DNA of 64,000 bases from Roseiarcus sp963774195 (GCA_963774195.1 CAVZDY010000001.1:2239979-2303978), one strand, 5' to 3'. Shown: positions 38,222 through 47,727, numbered from the stretch's first letter. The notes: a model not told the origin generated them from the sequence alone. Numbers and translations are program-made.

Positions 38222-38773
38222 TCAGCGGCTCATGTGATCGAGCCATTGGGCGATATAGACGCCTCCGGAGGCGAGCGTCGAGGCGGCGACGATGCAGCCG
38301 AGCACCTCTTGGGCGGCGAATTCGTCATAGCCGTAGGCCTTGGCGCCGAGCACCAGGGCGGCGAAGGCGATCTGCGCGAAAGTGTTGAATTTGGAAATCC
38401 ACACCGGGCGGATCGCGACCGGCTTGTCGAGCAGCCACGAGACGAGCACCGCGAACAGGATCATCAGATCGCGCGAGACGACCAGGATGGCGAGCGCCGG
38501 CCACAAGGCGCCGATCGCCGACAAAGCGACATACATCGAGATCAGCAGCGCCTTGTCGGCGAGCGGATCGAGATAGGAGCCGAGTTCGCTGCGCAGGTCG
38601 AACCGCTTGGCGAGGAACCCGTCGACGCCGTCGGAGATTCCCGCAAGGATGAAGATCAGGAAGGCCGCGGAAAAGCGCTGCGAGACGATCATCGAGACCG
38701 CGAGCGGCGTCATCAGGAGCCGCCCGACGGTGATGAGGTTGGGCAGATTGGCGAACAGCCGAGAACCCGTCAT
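38222..38773 (-). CDS. pgsA: CDP-alcohol phosphatidyltransferase (PgsA-like)
   Basis: 183 residues from ATG 38773 with about five membrane segments. The CDP-alcohol motif reads D48-x2-D51-G-x2-A-K56-x8-G65-x3-D69-x3-D73, so all four metal aspartates are present and the usual Arg of 'AR' is Lys. It probably makes phosphatidylglycerophosphate from CDP-diacylglycerol, but cardiolipin-synthase-type members of the superfamily are close and cannot be excluded. The 5' neighbour is a gap, and the 3' neighbour VOC gene starts 8 bases later on the same strand. The frame is open upstream to 38950 without family character. Confidence 0.78.
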   Translation of the reverse strand: MTGSRLFANLPNLITVGRLLMTPLAVSMIVSQRFSAAFLIFILAGISDGVDGFLAKRFDLRSELGSYLDPLADKALLISMYVALSAIGALWPALAILVVSRDLMILFAVLVSWLLDKPVAIRPVWISKFNTFAQIAFAALVLGAKAYGYDEFAAQEVLGCIVAASTLASGGVYIAQWLDHMSR

Positions 38774-39035
38774 GAAGCGCCGCCGCCCTCCTATGCGTCG
38801 ATCGGACCCGAATCCACCGCGGGAATGCGCCCGATCGCCGCCCCGAGACCGCACCTCGCAAAATTGCGCGGCACTGTCGCGCAGTTTACGCCGAGCGCCA
38901 ATGGAAATCCCTTGGCCGGTCGAAGTAGGGCGAAATTCGGGCGAGATCATTCACGTGGGGTTCAGACCGTCGAGGGTACCCAACTGTCCATAAGCCGCCG
39001 GTTTCGGCGGTGGAGCATAGGATTGGAGGCTCGTT

Positions 39036-39408
39036 ATGAAGAAGCTTCTCGCCGCGCTCGGTCTGTCGGCCGTGCTTACGGCGTCGGCCGCTTTGCCGCT
39101 GGCCAGCGTTTCTGAGGCCGCGCTCAGCTACGGCGGCGCCGGCGCCGACGTGGCGCATCAGGTCGCGCCCGTGGAAAAGGCGCAATTCCTTTACGGCGGC
39201 TATAACTACTGCTGGTATCCCGGTGGTTGGCGTGGTCCCGGCTATTATTGGTGCGGCTATGCCTGGCGCACCGGCCTCGGCTGGGGCGGCCCGTTCGGCT
39301 GGCACGGCTGGCGCGGGGGTGGGGCGTGGCGGCTGGCGCGGTGGCTGGCACGGCGGCGGCGGGCATGGCGGCGGTTGGCATGGCGGTGGCGGCGGCTGGC
39401 GTCACTGA
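39036..39408 (+). CDS. Gly/Trp/His-rich small exported protein, with a +1 frameshift
   Basis: Signal peptide MKKLLAALGLSAVLTASAAL, then a region VEKAQFLYGGYNYCWYPGGW and a Gly-rich tail. Read straight, the frame leaves Gly/Trp sequence at residue 97 for Arg/Leu-rich noise ending at 39443. After removing one base from the G-runs at 39315-39324, the tail becomes GRGGWRGGWHGGGGHGGGWH and ends at 39408 with GGGWRH, a composition usual for small Rhizobiales envelope proteins. The corrected length is about 123 residues. A bidirectional terminator follows. Confidence 0.75.
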
Positions 39409-39450
39409 CGCCTAGACCAAGCGCCGAAACGGCGACAGCCTAGAGACATC

Positions 39451-39483
39451 GATTGCGGCGGCTCCCCTCGGGCCGCCGCAATC
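39451..39483 (+). terminator. Rho-independent terminator, probably shared
   Basis: Perfect 11-base arms GATTGCGGCGG and CCGCCGCAATC around CTCCCCTCGGG, followed by ATTTT. It lies between two convergent genes, the Gly-rich protein and gtrA, and could serve both. Confidence 0.85.
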
Positions 39484-39500
39484 ATTTTCGGCGTCAGGAC

Positions 39501-39944
39501 TTAAAGGGCCGCTTCGGCGTGAAGCGGGGCCAAGCCGAAGGTCCCGACGCGGTGCCCCAAGAAGTTGACGCAAGCGCCGATCGCAATGGCGGTCAAATGA
39601 GCGACCGCGCTCGCGGCGCCGGCCTGTGCGAGGCCTGACTGCACGATCGCCTGCCTGACGACGTCGGCGGTGGCGACGACAGTCACAAGCCCGACTGCAT
39701 TGACGGCGCAGAACATCACAATCTGACGCCGTAGCGAACTTGTCGAGCCGGGGAACACCCATTTTTGGTACAGGACGAATCCGAGCGTCATCCCAACGCA
39801 ATAGGCGATTGCGACCGCAATCTGGAACGGGAGGACGAGGGAGAGCGGAAACCGCACGAGCCAATTGACGAGCGACGCCGTTCCTCCCGCCGCCAGGAAA
39901 CGGATTGCGCTCGTGGCTATCGATTGGGTTGATTCCCGCGTCAT
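39501..39944 (-). CDS. GtrA family membrane protein
   Basis: 147 residues with four membrane segments and the GtrA pattern RFLAAGGTASLVNWLVRF ... MTLGFVLYQKWVF. GtrA proteins are believed to flip lipid-linked sugars for polysaccharide or O-antigen modification. A GT87-type mannosyl/glycosyltransferase gene is divergently placed 270 bases away, which fits a role in envelope glycan building. Confidence 0.85.
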   Translation of the reverse strand: MTRESTQSIATSAIRFLAAGGTASLVNWLVRFPLSLVLPFQIAVAIAYCVGMTLGFVLYQKWVFPGSTSSLRRQIVMFCAVNAVGLVTVVATADVVRQAIVQSGLAQAGAASAVAHLTAIAIGACVNFLGHRVGTFGLAPLHAEAAL

Positions 39945-40216
39945 GGGCCGCAGCTCTTTTCGACGTGATGGGGTCAGGTCGGAACGTTCGGGGGCGAGCC
40001 GCCCAACCTCAAATGATAGACAAAGTTAACCTTGTCTCTGTAGACTTTCGGTCTCTGCGCAATGTACAGGGCGATAATAGTCGTTGCGTTGAATATCAAT
40101 CGAACCTGAATTCATCGTTAAATCGTTCGTGCAAAAGACATTGCTTGCAGCGAGACGGCCAAATCGATTTGTCGTCTCTCTGGCCGCGTTGAACTAATAT
40201 CTCTTGGAGGCCAGGC

Positions 40217-41515
40217 ATGGCGGTGCTGCAAGAATTCGAACAATCCGCTTTGCCGCAAAGATCGGGCAAGCGTTATATTCTGTTCGTTTGCGCCACCCTC
40301 GGCCTGCTTGGCCTTATCAAGGCATATCATTTCTCCGGTGGCGGCCTGTCGGGCGGCCGGTTTGAAATGATCGATTTCGACTCATTTTACTTATCGGGAT
40401 TGCTTGCTGCTCGCGATAAAATAAATGACGCTTACAATTTTATTAAGCTGGCCGAATACCAGAAGGAATACAGCGGCGAGATGGCTTTCTTGCCGTGGGC
40501 CTATCCGCCGCAATTCGATTTGGTCGTGGCGGCTCTGGCGATGCTGCCGAAAGGGGTCGCCTATTTGATCTTTATCGCGTCGACGCTGGCTGGCTATCTC
40601 CTCGGCTTGTCGCGCATCGCCGGCGCCCGATTTCCGCTGATATTGCTGCTGTCGTTCCCATATCTTTGTATCAATCTGGCCTGCGGCCAAAACGGATTCC
40701 TGTCCGGCGATTTGATCATCCTGACTTGCCTTGCCTTCTCCAGACCGAGCGGGGTCGCCGGAATTCCCTTGGGCTTGATGGTTATCAAGCCTCATCTCGC
40801 CGTCGTGTTCGCCGCCCTGACCGTCTTCGATCGCCGCTGGAAGATCGCCGCCTTCGCGGCGGTCACGATTGCGGCGTCGTCGATCTGCGCGACATATTTC
40901 CTCGACGAAGGCGTATGGCCGGCCTTCATGGGCGGCGTCCGCCAGTCCGGGATCCTGTTGCGGCTCGGCGCGTACCCGCTCTATCGCATGGTGTCCGCTT
41001 ACGCGGCGGCCCGATCGCTTGGCATCCCGGCGTCCATTTCCTTTTTGTGTCAGGGCGTGGCGGCGATCTGGCTGATCGCGATGATTTTTGTTTGCCGCAA
41101 CAAGCCGATGCGCCAGAAGCTCGGTCTCGTCGCAGTGGCGTCGCCATTGATCAGTCCGTACGCCTACGACTACGATGTCACGATCCTCATCGTCGGGATC
41201 GCGTTTTTGATCGATCACATCATCGAGCAGGCGAGGGAAGGCGAACGGTGGCTCATCTATTGCCTCGTGCTGCTTCCGGGGCTCGTCGTGTTCGGCGAGA
41301 TCAGTCTTCTTTCTGTGACATCCGCAGGCATAAATGCGTCAACGGCGCTGCCGTTCGAAAATCACGTCGCGTCGGTGTCCGCGCCGTGTTTTCTCGTGTT
41401 GTTCGCGCTGCTCAGTCGTTTGGCGCTTCGCAGCCCCGATGCCGTGCGATCCGATGAACGGGCCGGGCTGCAGCGGGGCCTGGAACCGGCCAGCGCGACG
41501 TCTGGATCACGGTGA
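40217..41515 (+). CDS. GT87/DUF2029 polyprenyl-phosphate-dependent glycosyltransferase
   Basis: 432 residues with about 9-10 membrane segments. The early acidic motif FEMIDFDSFYLSG is in the place of the catalytic Asp of GT-C enzymes, then PWAYPPQFDLVVA and CGQNGFLSGDLII follow, the GQNG signature of the DUF2029 family. It uses a lipid-phosphate sugar donor at the periplasmic face. Codon use near the start is more A/T-rich than the neighbours, and so is the 270-base upstream region, which suggests transfer or a strong promoter region. Confidence 0.8.
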   Translation: MAVLQEFEQSALPQRSGKRYILFVCATLGLLGLIKAYHFSGGGLSGGRFEMIDFDSFYLSGLLAARDKINDAYNFIKLAEYQKEYSGEMAFLPWAYPPQFDLVVAALAMLPKGVAYLIFIASTLAGYLLGLSRIAGARFPLILLLSFPYLCINLACGQNGFLSGDLIILTCLAFSRPSGVAGIPLGLMVIKPHLAVVFAALTVFDRRWKIAAFAAVTIAASSICATYFLDEGVWPAFMGGVRQSGILLRLGAYPLYRMVSAYAAARSLGIPASISFLCQGVAAIWLIAMIFVCRNKPMRQKLGLVAVASPLISPYAYDYDVTILIVGIAFLIDHIIEQAREGERWLIYCLVLLPGLVVFGEISLLSVTSAGINASTALPFENHVASVSAPCFLVLFALLSRLALRSPDAVRSDERAGLQRGLEPASATSGSR

Positions 41516-41665
41516 AGCCTCGGGCAGGGCGGTCGCGACGATTGGTCGCGCGCCCTGATCTGAAGCGATTAAGGGAGGGGGCAGTGCGGAACCGAATTGC
41601 CCGAACGATCTTTTATCCTGTTGCATTGTCGGCCATGACGGAAACAAGGCGTTAGCGGTGCGCCG

Positions 41666-41983
41666 TCAGTTCTGGCTGTAGGCCTGCAGGGCGTGGGCCA
41701 GGATCGACAGGCTCGAGGCTGACGATTGGTCCCCGTCCTCCTCGTCCTCGGGCGCCTCGAGGAACGGATCGTCGGCGTGCGCCGGCGCGGCATTGTGCGA
41801 TTTCTCGCGCTCGGGCCGGCGTGCGGCGCCTCTCGCTTTTGCGGAAGGGGCGCCCAACATGACGGTGGGCATGATAGAAAGCGGCATGGCGTGAGCCTGT
41901 GCAGGAACGCTCTGCGGCCTTGATGGCGGCGTATAGGCCCAATAGGGGCCAGTGTCAGCGCGTCGGAACTGACGCCGGATCAT
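41666..41983 (-). CDS. Small acidic-tailed hypothetical protein
   Basis: 105 residues: basic N-terminus, then an acidic stretch (DDPFLEAPEDEEDGDQ) and a C-terminal LSILAHALQAYSQN helix. I recognise no family. A good ribosome site (AAGGAG, 6 bases before the ATG) supports translation. It is divergent from the malonyl-CoA decarboxylase gene. Confidence 0.5.
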   Translation of the reverse strand: MIRRQFRRADTGPYWAYTPPSRPQSVPAQAHAMPLSIMPTVMLGAPSAKARGAARRPEREKSHNAAPAHADDPFLEAPEDEEDGDQSSASSLSILAHALQAYSQN

Positions 41984-42108
41984 TCCGGCTCCTTAATTTT
42001 TGGTCAGAAACATTAAGAAATCGTTAACAGGGCCGCGCTTGCGCCACGAGCCATTAACGTCCTAAAAAGACGATACTTTCGGGTCCGCGCAAGGTCTGGA
42101 GCACCTCC

Positions 42109-43485
42109 ATGAGCGTAGCGACGACCAACGCCACTTACCTGTCCGAGCTGTTTCAGTCGGTGGCCGATCGCGGCCGCGCCCTCGTCGGCTTGCCCCGCGC
42201 CGAAGGGCATGGCCCGCCGGCGTTGCTCGGCCTTACCGTCAAGCTGCTCGCCGGCCGCGGCGAGGCCTCGGGCGCGGCGCTCGCGGAGACGATCCTCTCC
42301 GGCTACGAGCGGCTCGCCCAGCCCGAGAAGCGGGAGTTTCTTATCGCGGTCGCCGAGCGCTACGGCTACGATCAGGCTCGCCTGGGCGAGGCTGCTCGCG
42401 CGTTCCTCGCCGACCCCGGCGAAACGACGGCGGCGCAACTCGCCGCGCAGACGCAGCCCCGGCGCCAGGAACTTCTCCGCCGACTGAATCACGCCGCTGG
42501 CGGCACACAAGCGCTTGTCGGCATGCGGCGCGACTTGCTCGGATTCGCGCGCGAGCATCCTGCGCTTGCGGCCTTCGATCAGGACTTCCTGACCCTCTTC
42601 TCCTCGTGGTTCAACCGCGGCTTTCTCGTCTTGCGGCGCATCGACTGGACGACGCCCGCCAACATCTTGGAAAAGATCATTCGCTACGAGGCGGTGCACA
42701 CGATGCAGGGCTTCGAGGACCTGCGCCGCCGCCTCGAGCCGCGCGACCGTCGGCTCTACGCGTTTTTTCATCCCGCGCTCGGCGACGAACCGCTGATTTT
42801 CGTGGAAGTGGCGCTGACGGCCGCGATTCCTGCGGCGATCGGTCCGCTGCTGGAGCCCGAGCGGGCGGAATTGCCGCCGCAGGCGGCGACCACCGCGGTC
42901 TTCTACTCCATATCGAACGCGCAGCGCGGCCTGGCGCATGTGAGCTTCGGCAATTTTCTCATCAAGCAGGTGGTCGAAGACTTGAAACGCGAACTCCCGC
43001 GCCTCCAGAACTTCGTCACCTTGTCGCCCGCGCCCGGCTTCGCGGCATGGCTCGCGGCCGAGCGGGAAAACGACCATTCGCTTTATCTCACGCCGCCGAC
43101 GCGCCGCGCATTGGCGCTGCTCGACCATCCCAATTGGATCAAGAAGCCGGCTGCCGCCATCGCGGTGGCGAAGCCGCTTGGCGTGCTCGGCGCGCAGTAT
43201 CTGCTCCATGCGAGGTCGGCCGCCGGATCGGTGATCGACCCAGTCGCGCGCTTCCATTTGGGCAATGGCGCGAAGGTCGAGCGACTCAATCCGCTTGGCG
43301 ATTTCGCGCCGACTGCGATGCGCCAGTCGCACGGGCTGATGGTGAACTATCGCTACGAGCTCGACGAGATCGAGAGGAACCACGAGGCCTTCGCCAACAA
43401 GAGCGAGGTCGCCGCCTCGTCCGCCGTGCGCCGCCTCGCACGGCTGGCGCCGATCACCGAGCCGGCGATCACGAAAGCGCGATGA
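42109..43485 (+). CDS. Malonyl-CoA decarboxylase
   Basis: 458 residues. It converts malonyl-CoA to acetyl-CoA and CO2. The N-terminal helical domain (about 1-180) and the catalytic GNAT-like domain (about 180-450) are both present, with FHPALGDEPLIFVEVAL, FYSISNAQRGLAHVSFGNFL and RFHLGNGAKVERLNPLGD, then QSHGLMVNYRYEL. It stands alone, without the matB (malonyl-CoA synthetase) or malonate transporter genes of classic malonate operons. A role in controlling malonyl-CoA made by AccBC, rather than in malonate catabolism, is therefore plausible. Confidence 0.92.
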   Translation: MSVATTNATYLSELFQSVADRGRALVGLPRAEGHGPPALLGLTVKLLAGRGEASGAALAETILSGYERLAQPEKREFLIAVAERYGYDQARLGEAARAFLADPGETTAAQLAAQTQPRRQELLRRLNHAAGGTQALVGMRRDLLGFAREHPALAAFDQDFLTLFSSWFNRGFLVLRRIDWTTPANILEKIIRYEAVHTMQGFEDLRRRLEPRDRRLYAFFHPALGDEPLIFVEVALTAAIPAAIGPLLEPERAELPPQAATTAVFYSISNAQRGLAHVSFGNFLIKQVVEDLKRELPRLQNFVTLSPAPGFAAWLAAERENDHSLYLTPPTRRALALLDHPNWIKKPAAAIAVAKPLGVLGAQYLLHARSAAGSVIDPVARFHLGNGAKVERLNPLGDFAPTAMRQSHGLMVNYRYELDEIERNHEAFANKSEVAASSAVRRLARLAPITEPAITKAR

Positions 43486-43970
43486 CGACAAGTCGCGCCT
43501 TCGCCGTGAGTATTTCTTAACGCGCGACGTGGGAGGTTGGCGGCACACTGGGTCCGCATCCGACGCAAGCGTCGGCGGAAGGCATGAAGCCGTCTCAATG
43601 TTCCGGTTTTGGTCCGGCTTCGGCTTCGTCTTTCACTTCCAGGAGATCCCGTGATGACCGCTCGGCAGGGCGTCGACGCCCGCGTCGGTGCGCCGCATTC
43701 TCATCTCGTCAACGCTTCTTCCGCCAGCTCACGCGATTGCGCTGCGATTCGCCCTGACGGCTCGCGAGCGCGAACTCGACCTTCCGAGTTTCGACCCCTC
43801 AAGGCTAGCACCTGCTCACACGCAAGCCTGAACCTGGCCCCTCTCCGGCGACGGCGAGGGGCCTTTTTTGTCCCCACGCGCTCGTGAAGCGCAGAGGCGG
43901 CCCTGCGAGTTGCCAAAGGCGGCCCGACGGCACAAATTGCGCTCAACGTTACTGCGATTTGGAGAAGTCT
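43486..43970. other. Non-coding stretch with a strong terminator; possible small RNA
   Basis: The 485 bases between the decarboxylase and the lipoprotein hold no convincing gene. A frame starting at 43654 (after CAGGAG) reads 77 codons but runs straight through the terminator at 43836-43869. The terminator is about 350 bases after the decarboxylase stop, so it may end a separate short transcript or a leader. Confidence 0.45.
43836..43869 (+). terminator. Strong Rho-independent terminator
   Basis: Perfect arms GGCCCCTC and GAGGGGCC around TCCGGCGACGGC, followed directly by six T. It lies upstream of the lipoprotein gene, so it may be an attenuator or end an sRNA. Confidence 0.9.
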
Positions 43971-44378
43971 GTGCGGTGGGGGCTCGCAATGTCCGGCGGA
44001 CTGTCCGGCGTTCTCATGTTCGCTTTGGTCGGCTGCGCGGATCGGCCCGAATCCGATCAGATCGCACAGCATTCGATGATCGGTCTTCCCAAGAGGACGA
44101 TCCTTGCCTGCATGGGCCAGCCCACGCGGCGCGACGTCGTGGGTTCGACACAGATTTGGACCTATCCGGTGGGAGAGATGCGCACCAACGGCGAGCCGTG
44201 GGCGATCGGCCTCAATATGGGCGCCCCGCCTTTCGGGCCGAGCGGGCCGTGCAACGTCAAGGTCGTGTTGACCAACGCGAAAGTGACCCAGGTGACCTAT
44301 ACCGCGGCGAACGGTGGCGATCTGCCGCTCGGCCAGCAATGCGTGTTCGCTGTCAGGAATTGCGCGCCGACGTTCTAA
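43971..44378 (+). CDS. Small putative lipoprotein (SmpA/OmlA-like context)
   Basis: 135 residues from GTG 43971, preceded by GGAGAAG. The signal sequence MSGGLSGVLMFALVGC has a lipobox ending at Cys near residue 22. The mature part, MIGLPKRTILACMGQPTRRD then QIWTYPVG, recalls small outer-membrane SmpA/BamE-type domains ('G.s...v...lG.P...'). This is a weak resemblance, not a family assignment. The 3' neighbour, a reductase-like gene, follows after 31 bases. Confidence 0.7.
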   Translation: MRWGLAMSGGLSGVLMFALVGCADRPESDQIAQHSMIGLPKRTILACMGQPTRRDVVGSTQIWTYPVGEMRTNGEPWAIGLNMGAPPFGPSGPCNVKVVLTNAKVTQVTYTAANGGDLPLGQQCVFAVRNCAPTF

Positions 44379-44409
44379 ATCTGTCGCGCCGCGCTGGAGG
44401 GAGGTCGTC

Positions 44410-44964
44410 ATGACGCTCGACATCCGCGGCTACGCCATCGTTTCCGACGACGACAAGATCGCTGCCGCCGACGGCCTGACGCCGCTTTCGCTGCGCAACG
44501 AAAAGGACTGGGCCTATTACCAGGCCGCACTCGCCCGCGCGGACATCATCGTGTTCGGGCGGCGTAGCCACGAGGCGGAGCCGAACGTGCACGGGCAGCG
44601 ACGTGTCGTCGTCTCCAGGAGCGCCGCCGGGTTCGAGCAGCGCGCCGACGGGTGGTGGTGGGATCCGGAGCAGACGCCCTGGCAGGAGGTCGCCGCGCGC
44701 TTGTTGCCCGCGGGCGGCCTCGTCGCCGCGCCGGGCGGGCAGGTGGTGTTCGACCTTTTCCTCGCCATCGGCTTCACCGAATTCCACATGTCGCGCGCAC
44801 ACGGCGTAACCTTGCCGGGCGGTCGGGCCGTCTTCTCGCGATGCGAGGCGGGCGTCCCCGCCGATACCGTGCTCGCCGAAAGCGGGCTCACTCTCAGCGA
44901 GACGATCCCGCTCGATCCAGCGCATGGGGTGGAGATGAACATCTGGCGGCGCGCTGGGGGTTGA
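44410..44964 (+). CDS. Dihydrofolate reductase/RibD C-terminal-like protein
   Basis: 184 residues. The fold hints are MTLDIRGYAIVSDDDKIA at the start, then ADIIVFGRRSHEAEPN and QRRVVVSRSAAGFEQ, and GGQVVFDLFLAIGFTEFHMS, a pattern of the RibD C-terminal/DHFR-like superfamily of NADPH reductases. The substrate is unknown. GGAGGGAGG lies before the ATG. It is probably co-transcribed with the lipoprotein gene. Confidence 0.7.
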   Translation: MTLDIRGYAIVSDDDKIAAADGLTPLSLRNEKDWAYYQAALARADIIVFGRRSHEAEPNVHGQRRVVVSRSAAGFEQRADGWWWDPEQTPWQEVAARLLPAGGLVAAPGGQVVFDLFLAIGFTEFHMSRAHGVTLPGGRAVFSRCEAGVPADTVLAESGLTLSETIPLDPAHGVEMNIWRRAGG

Positions 44965-45189
44965 GGTGACGAGGATCGGGCGGGCGATTGCGGTCAATTG
45001 ACGACGGCGGCGGCGAGGGTAAAGTTGCGTCAGTAGCGGTCGTTCCCTGTCGATCTAATAGACGAAGGCGGAGCCAGCAATCGAGGCTCGCCTAGCGACG
45101 CAGCCAGCAATCACTCCGTTCAGTCTGCCCAGCCTGTGAGACCTCAAGGAGGGAGCGCCTGGCCATTTTAGACAGAGCAGGAGGAACCG

Positions 45190-47727
45190 ATGTCGAAATC
45201 CGACGAGAGGAGCCCTTCGTCTTCACTGCCCTCGGCCATTCCGCCCAAAGATGGTTCGACCCGCCGCCAGCTATTGCTGGGCGGTTCGGCGCTCGCGGCC
45301 GCTTCGGCTGCCTTATCCATTTCGAAGCCCGCTCTTGCGCAAACCTCGCCGGCGAGCAACTCGGAAATCCTTCCTGTCCCTGACCCGCAGTTTCGCGGCG
45401 TCATCGGGCGGAAGGCGAGCGAGTCGAAGCCGGACTTTCCTGAGGCGGTCAGGGCTCCGGACGGCGCGCCGAACGTCCTGCTGATCATGACCGACGACGT
45501 CGGTTTCGGCGCAGCAAGCGCCTTCGGCGGACCTATCCCCACGCCCACCCTTGAACGTTTGGCCGAGAACGGCCTGCGCTACAATCAGTTCCACACGACG
45601 GCGCTATGCTCCCCGACGCGCGCTGCGCTTCTCACCGGGCGCAATCACCAGAGCGTTGGCATGGGGAACATAACGGAGTTCGCCACGGGGTATCCGGGCT
45701 ACACCTCGATCATCCCGAAGAGCGCCGGCACGATCGGCAACATTCTCGTCGACAGCGGCTACAACACGGCATGGTTTGGCAAGCACCACCTGGTGCCGGA
45801 GTGGATGCAAGGACCGGCGGGGCCATTTGATCAGTGGGCCGGGGGTCTGGGCTTCGAGTATTTCTTTGGCTTTCTAGGCGGCGACACGGATCAGTGGCAT
45901 CCCGCATTGTTCGAGAACACGAGGCCGGTGTTGCCGCCATCCGACGACCCAAATTACATCCTGATCCACGATCTGGCCGATCGGACGATCAACTGGATTC
46001 GCACGCAGCATGCGGCTGCGCCAAGCAAGCCCTTCTTCCTGTATTTCGCGCCTGGCAACAGTCACGCGCCGCACCATGCCCCGAAGGACTGGATCGCCAA
46101 GTTCAAAGGGCAGTTTGACCAAGGCTGGGACAAAGTGCGCGAGGAAACGCTGGCGCGGCAGATCAGGCTCGGCGTCGTCCCCGCCGGCACTCAGCTCACT
46201 CCGCGGCCAAAGGAGATCCCAGCGTGGGATTCCCTAAACGACGATCAGAGGAAGGTCTATGCGCGAATGATGGAGGTCTACGCCGCCGCCACCGCTCAGT
46301 GCGACCACGAGATTGGCCGGGTCGTCGACGCCTTGCAGGAGTCCGGGCAACTCGACAACACGCTCGTCGTCTATATCGAGGGAGACAACGGCGCGAGCGC
46401 TGAAGGCACGATGCAAGGGACGACCAACGAAATCTCCGCCCAGTTCGCGCCCGAGTCGATCGAGTTTCTCGTCTCGATGATGGACGAGCTTGGCAGCGAT
46501 CGAACTTACAACCACTATCCGATTGGCTGGGCCCACGCGATGGACGCGCCCTTCCAGTGGACAAAGCAGGTGGCGTCGCATTTCGGCGGTACCCGGAATG
46601 GGCTGGCTGTAATGTGGCCGAAGCGGATCAAGGCCCGCGGCGAAACCCGCTCACAGTTCCACCATGTGATCGACATCGTGCCAACGATACTGGAGGCGGC
46701 CGGCATCGAAGCGCCCTTGCTGCTGAACGGGACGCAACAGAAGCCGCTCGAAGGCGTCAGCATGGTCTACACCTTCGATGACGGGAAGGCCCCGACGCGG
46801 CACACGACTCAGTATTTCGAGATGACGGCCAACCGCGCGATTTATCACGATGGCTGGATCGCCAGCACCACCCCTGCTCGGTTGCCGTGGGAGACGATTG
46901 GCGCGGCCCCGGACCCAGACGCCTACCAGTGGGAACTTTACAATCTCACTGACGATTACAGTCAGGCCAAGAATCTCGCGCAGGAGAATCCGGAGAAGCT
47001 TCGCGATTTGCAGTCGCTGTTCTGGGTCGAAGCCGCCAAATACAACGTGCTGCCACTTGATTCCAGCTTCGCGGACCGCATGGATCCCTCGACCCGCCCA
47101 AATTATCTGCGGGGTCAAACAGACTTCACCTACTACCCCGGCATGGTTCGCATTCCGGAGGCCAACTCGCCGGATGTCCACAACAAGTCGTTTCGCATCA
47201 CCGCCGATATGGAGATTCCCCAGGGCGGAGCGGACGGGGTGCTGGCGACTCAGGGCGGGCGCTTCGGCGGCTGGAGTTTGCTCGTCCTGGATGGAAAGCC
47301 GATGTTCGCTTACGCCTACACCAATCAGGACGGGGCGAGGTACCCAAAACAGAAGGCGGACAAGACCCGGATTGTTGCCGACGAGAAGCTGACGCCGGGC
47401 AAGCACACGATTGAGTTCAATTTCGAATACGACGGCGGCGGCCTCGGCAAGGGCGGCCTTGGAAGGCTCGCGGTCGATGGCGAGAAGGTGGCCGAAAGCC
47501 GAATCGAACGAACGTCGCCAGTCGGCAAGTTCACGCTCGATGAAAGCTTCGACGTCGGCCAAGACACCGGAACGCCAGTGATCGACGATTATGATGCGAA
47601 GATGCCGTTCAAGTTCACCGGCGCCTTGAACAAGGTCGTGATCCACCTCGGCCCCGACCGGCTCACACCCGAACAGCACGGCGAGTTGGAGAGGCTGCGG
47701 CGGGAGTTTGCATTGGCGGTGCAGTGA
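45190..47727 (+). CDS. Arylsulfatase, Tat-exported
   Basis: 845 residues. A twin-arginine signal (STRRQLLLGGSALAAASAAL, residues 23-42) directs export. The sulfatase domain (about 90-600) has the metal-binding VLLIMTDDVGFG (D102, D103) and the modification motif C140-S-P-T-R, whose Cys becomes formylglycine. A C-terminal region (about 690-840) is beta-rich and may bind substrate. It hydrolyses sulfate esters, probably for sulfur supply. No formylglycine-generating enzyme gene is adjacent. The 225 bases upstream are non-coding; the ATG follows GGAGGAACCG. Confidence 0.92.
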   Translation: MSKSDERSPSSSLPSAIPPKDGSTRRQLLLGGSALAAASAALSISKPALAQTSPASNSEILPVPDPQFRGVIGRKASESKPDFPEAVRAPDGAPNVLLIMTDDVGFGAASAFGGPIPTPTLERLAENGLRYNQFHTTALCSPTRAALLTGRNHQSVGMGNITEFATGYPGYTSIIPKSAGTIGNILVDSGYNTAWFGKHHLVPEWMQGPAGPFDQWAGGLGFEYFFGFLGGDTDQWHPALFENTRPVLPPSDDPNYILIHDLADRTINWIRTQHAAAPSKPFFLYFAPGNSHAPHHAPKDWIAKFKGQFDQGWDKVREETLARQIRLGVVPAGTQLTPRPKEIPAWDSLNDDQRKVYARMMEVYAAATAQCDHEIGRVVDALQESGQLDNTLVVYIEGDNGASAEGTMQGTTNEISAQFAPESIEFLVSMMDELGSDRTYNHYPIGWAHAMDAPFQWTKQVASHFGGTRNGLAVMWPKRIKARGETRSQFHHVIDIVPTILEAAGIEAPLLLNGTQQKPLEGVSMVYTFDDGKAPTRHTTQYFEMTANRAIYHDGWIASTTPARLPWETIGAAPDPDAYQWELYNLTDDYSQAKNLAQENPEKLRDLQSLFWVEAAKYNVLPLDSSFADRMDPSTRPNYLRGQTDFTYYPGMVRIPEANSPDVHNKSFRITADMEIPQGGADGVLATQGGRFGGWSLLVLDGKPMFAYAYTNQDGARYPKQKADKTRIVADEKLTPGKHTIEFNFEYDGGGLGKGGLGRLAVDGEKVAESRIERTSPVGKFTLDESFDVGQDTGTPVIDDYDAKMPFKFTGALNKVVIHLGPDRLTPEQHGELERLRREFALAVQ

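Noticed and set aside
43654..43887. Small gene after CAGGAG between the decarboxylase and the lipoprotein
   Set aside because: The frame runs through a perfect Rho-independent terminator and its composition is not protein-like; kept only as a possible leader.
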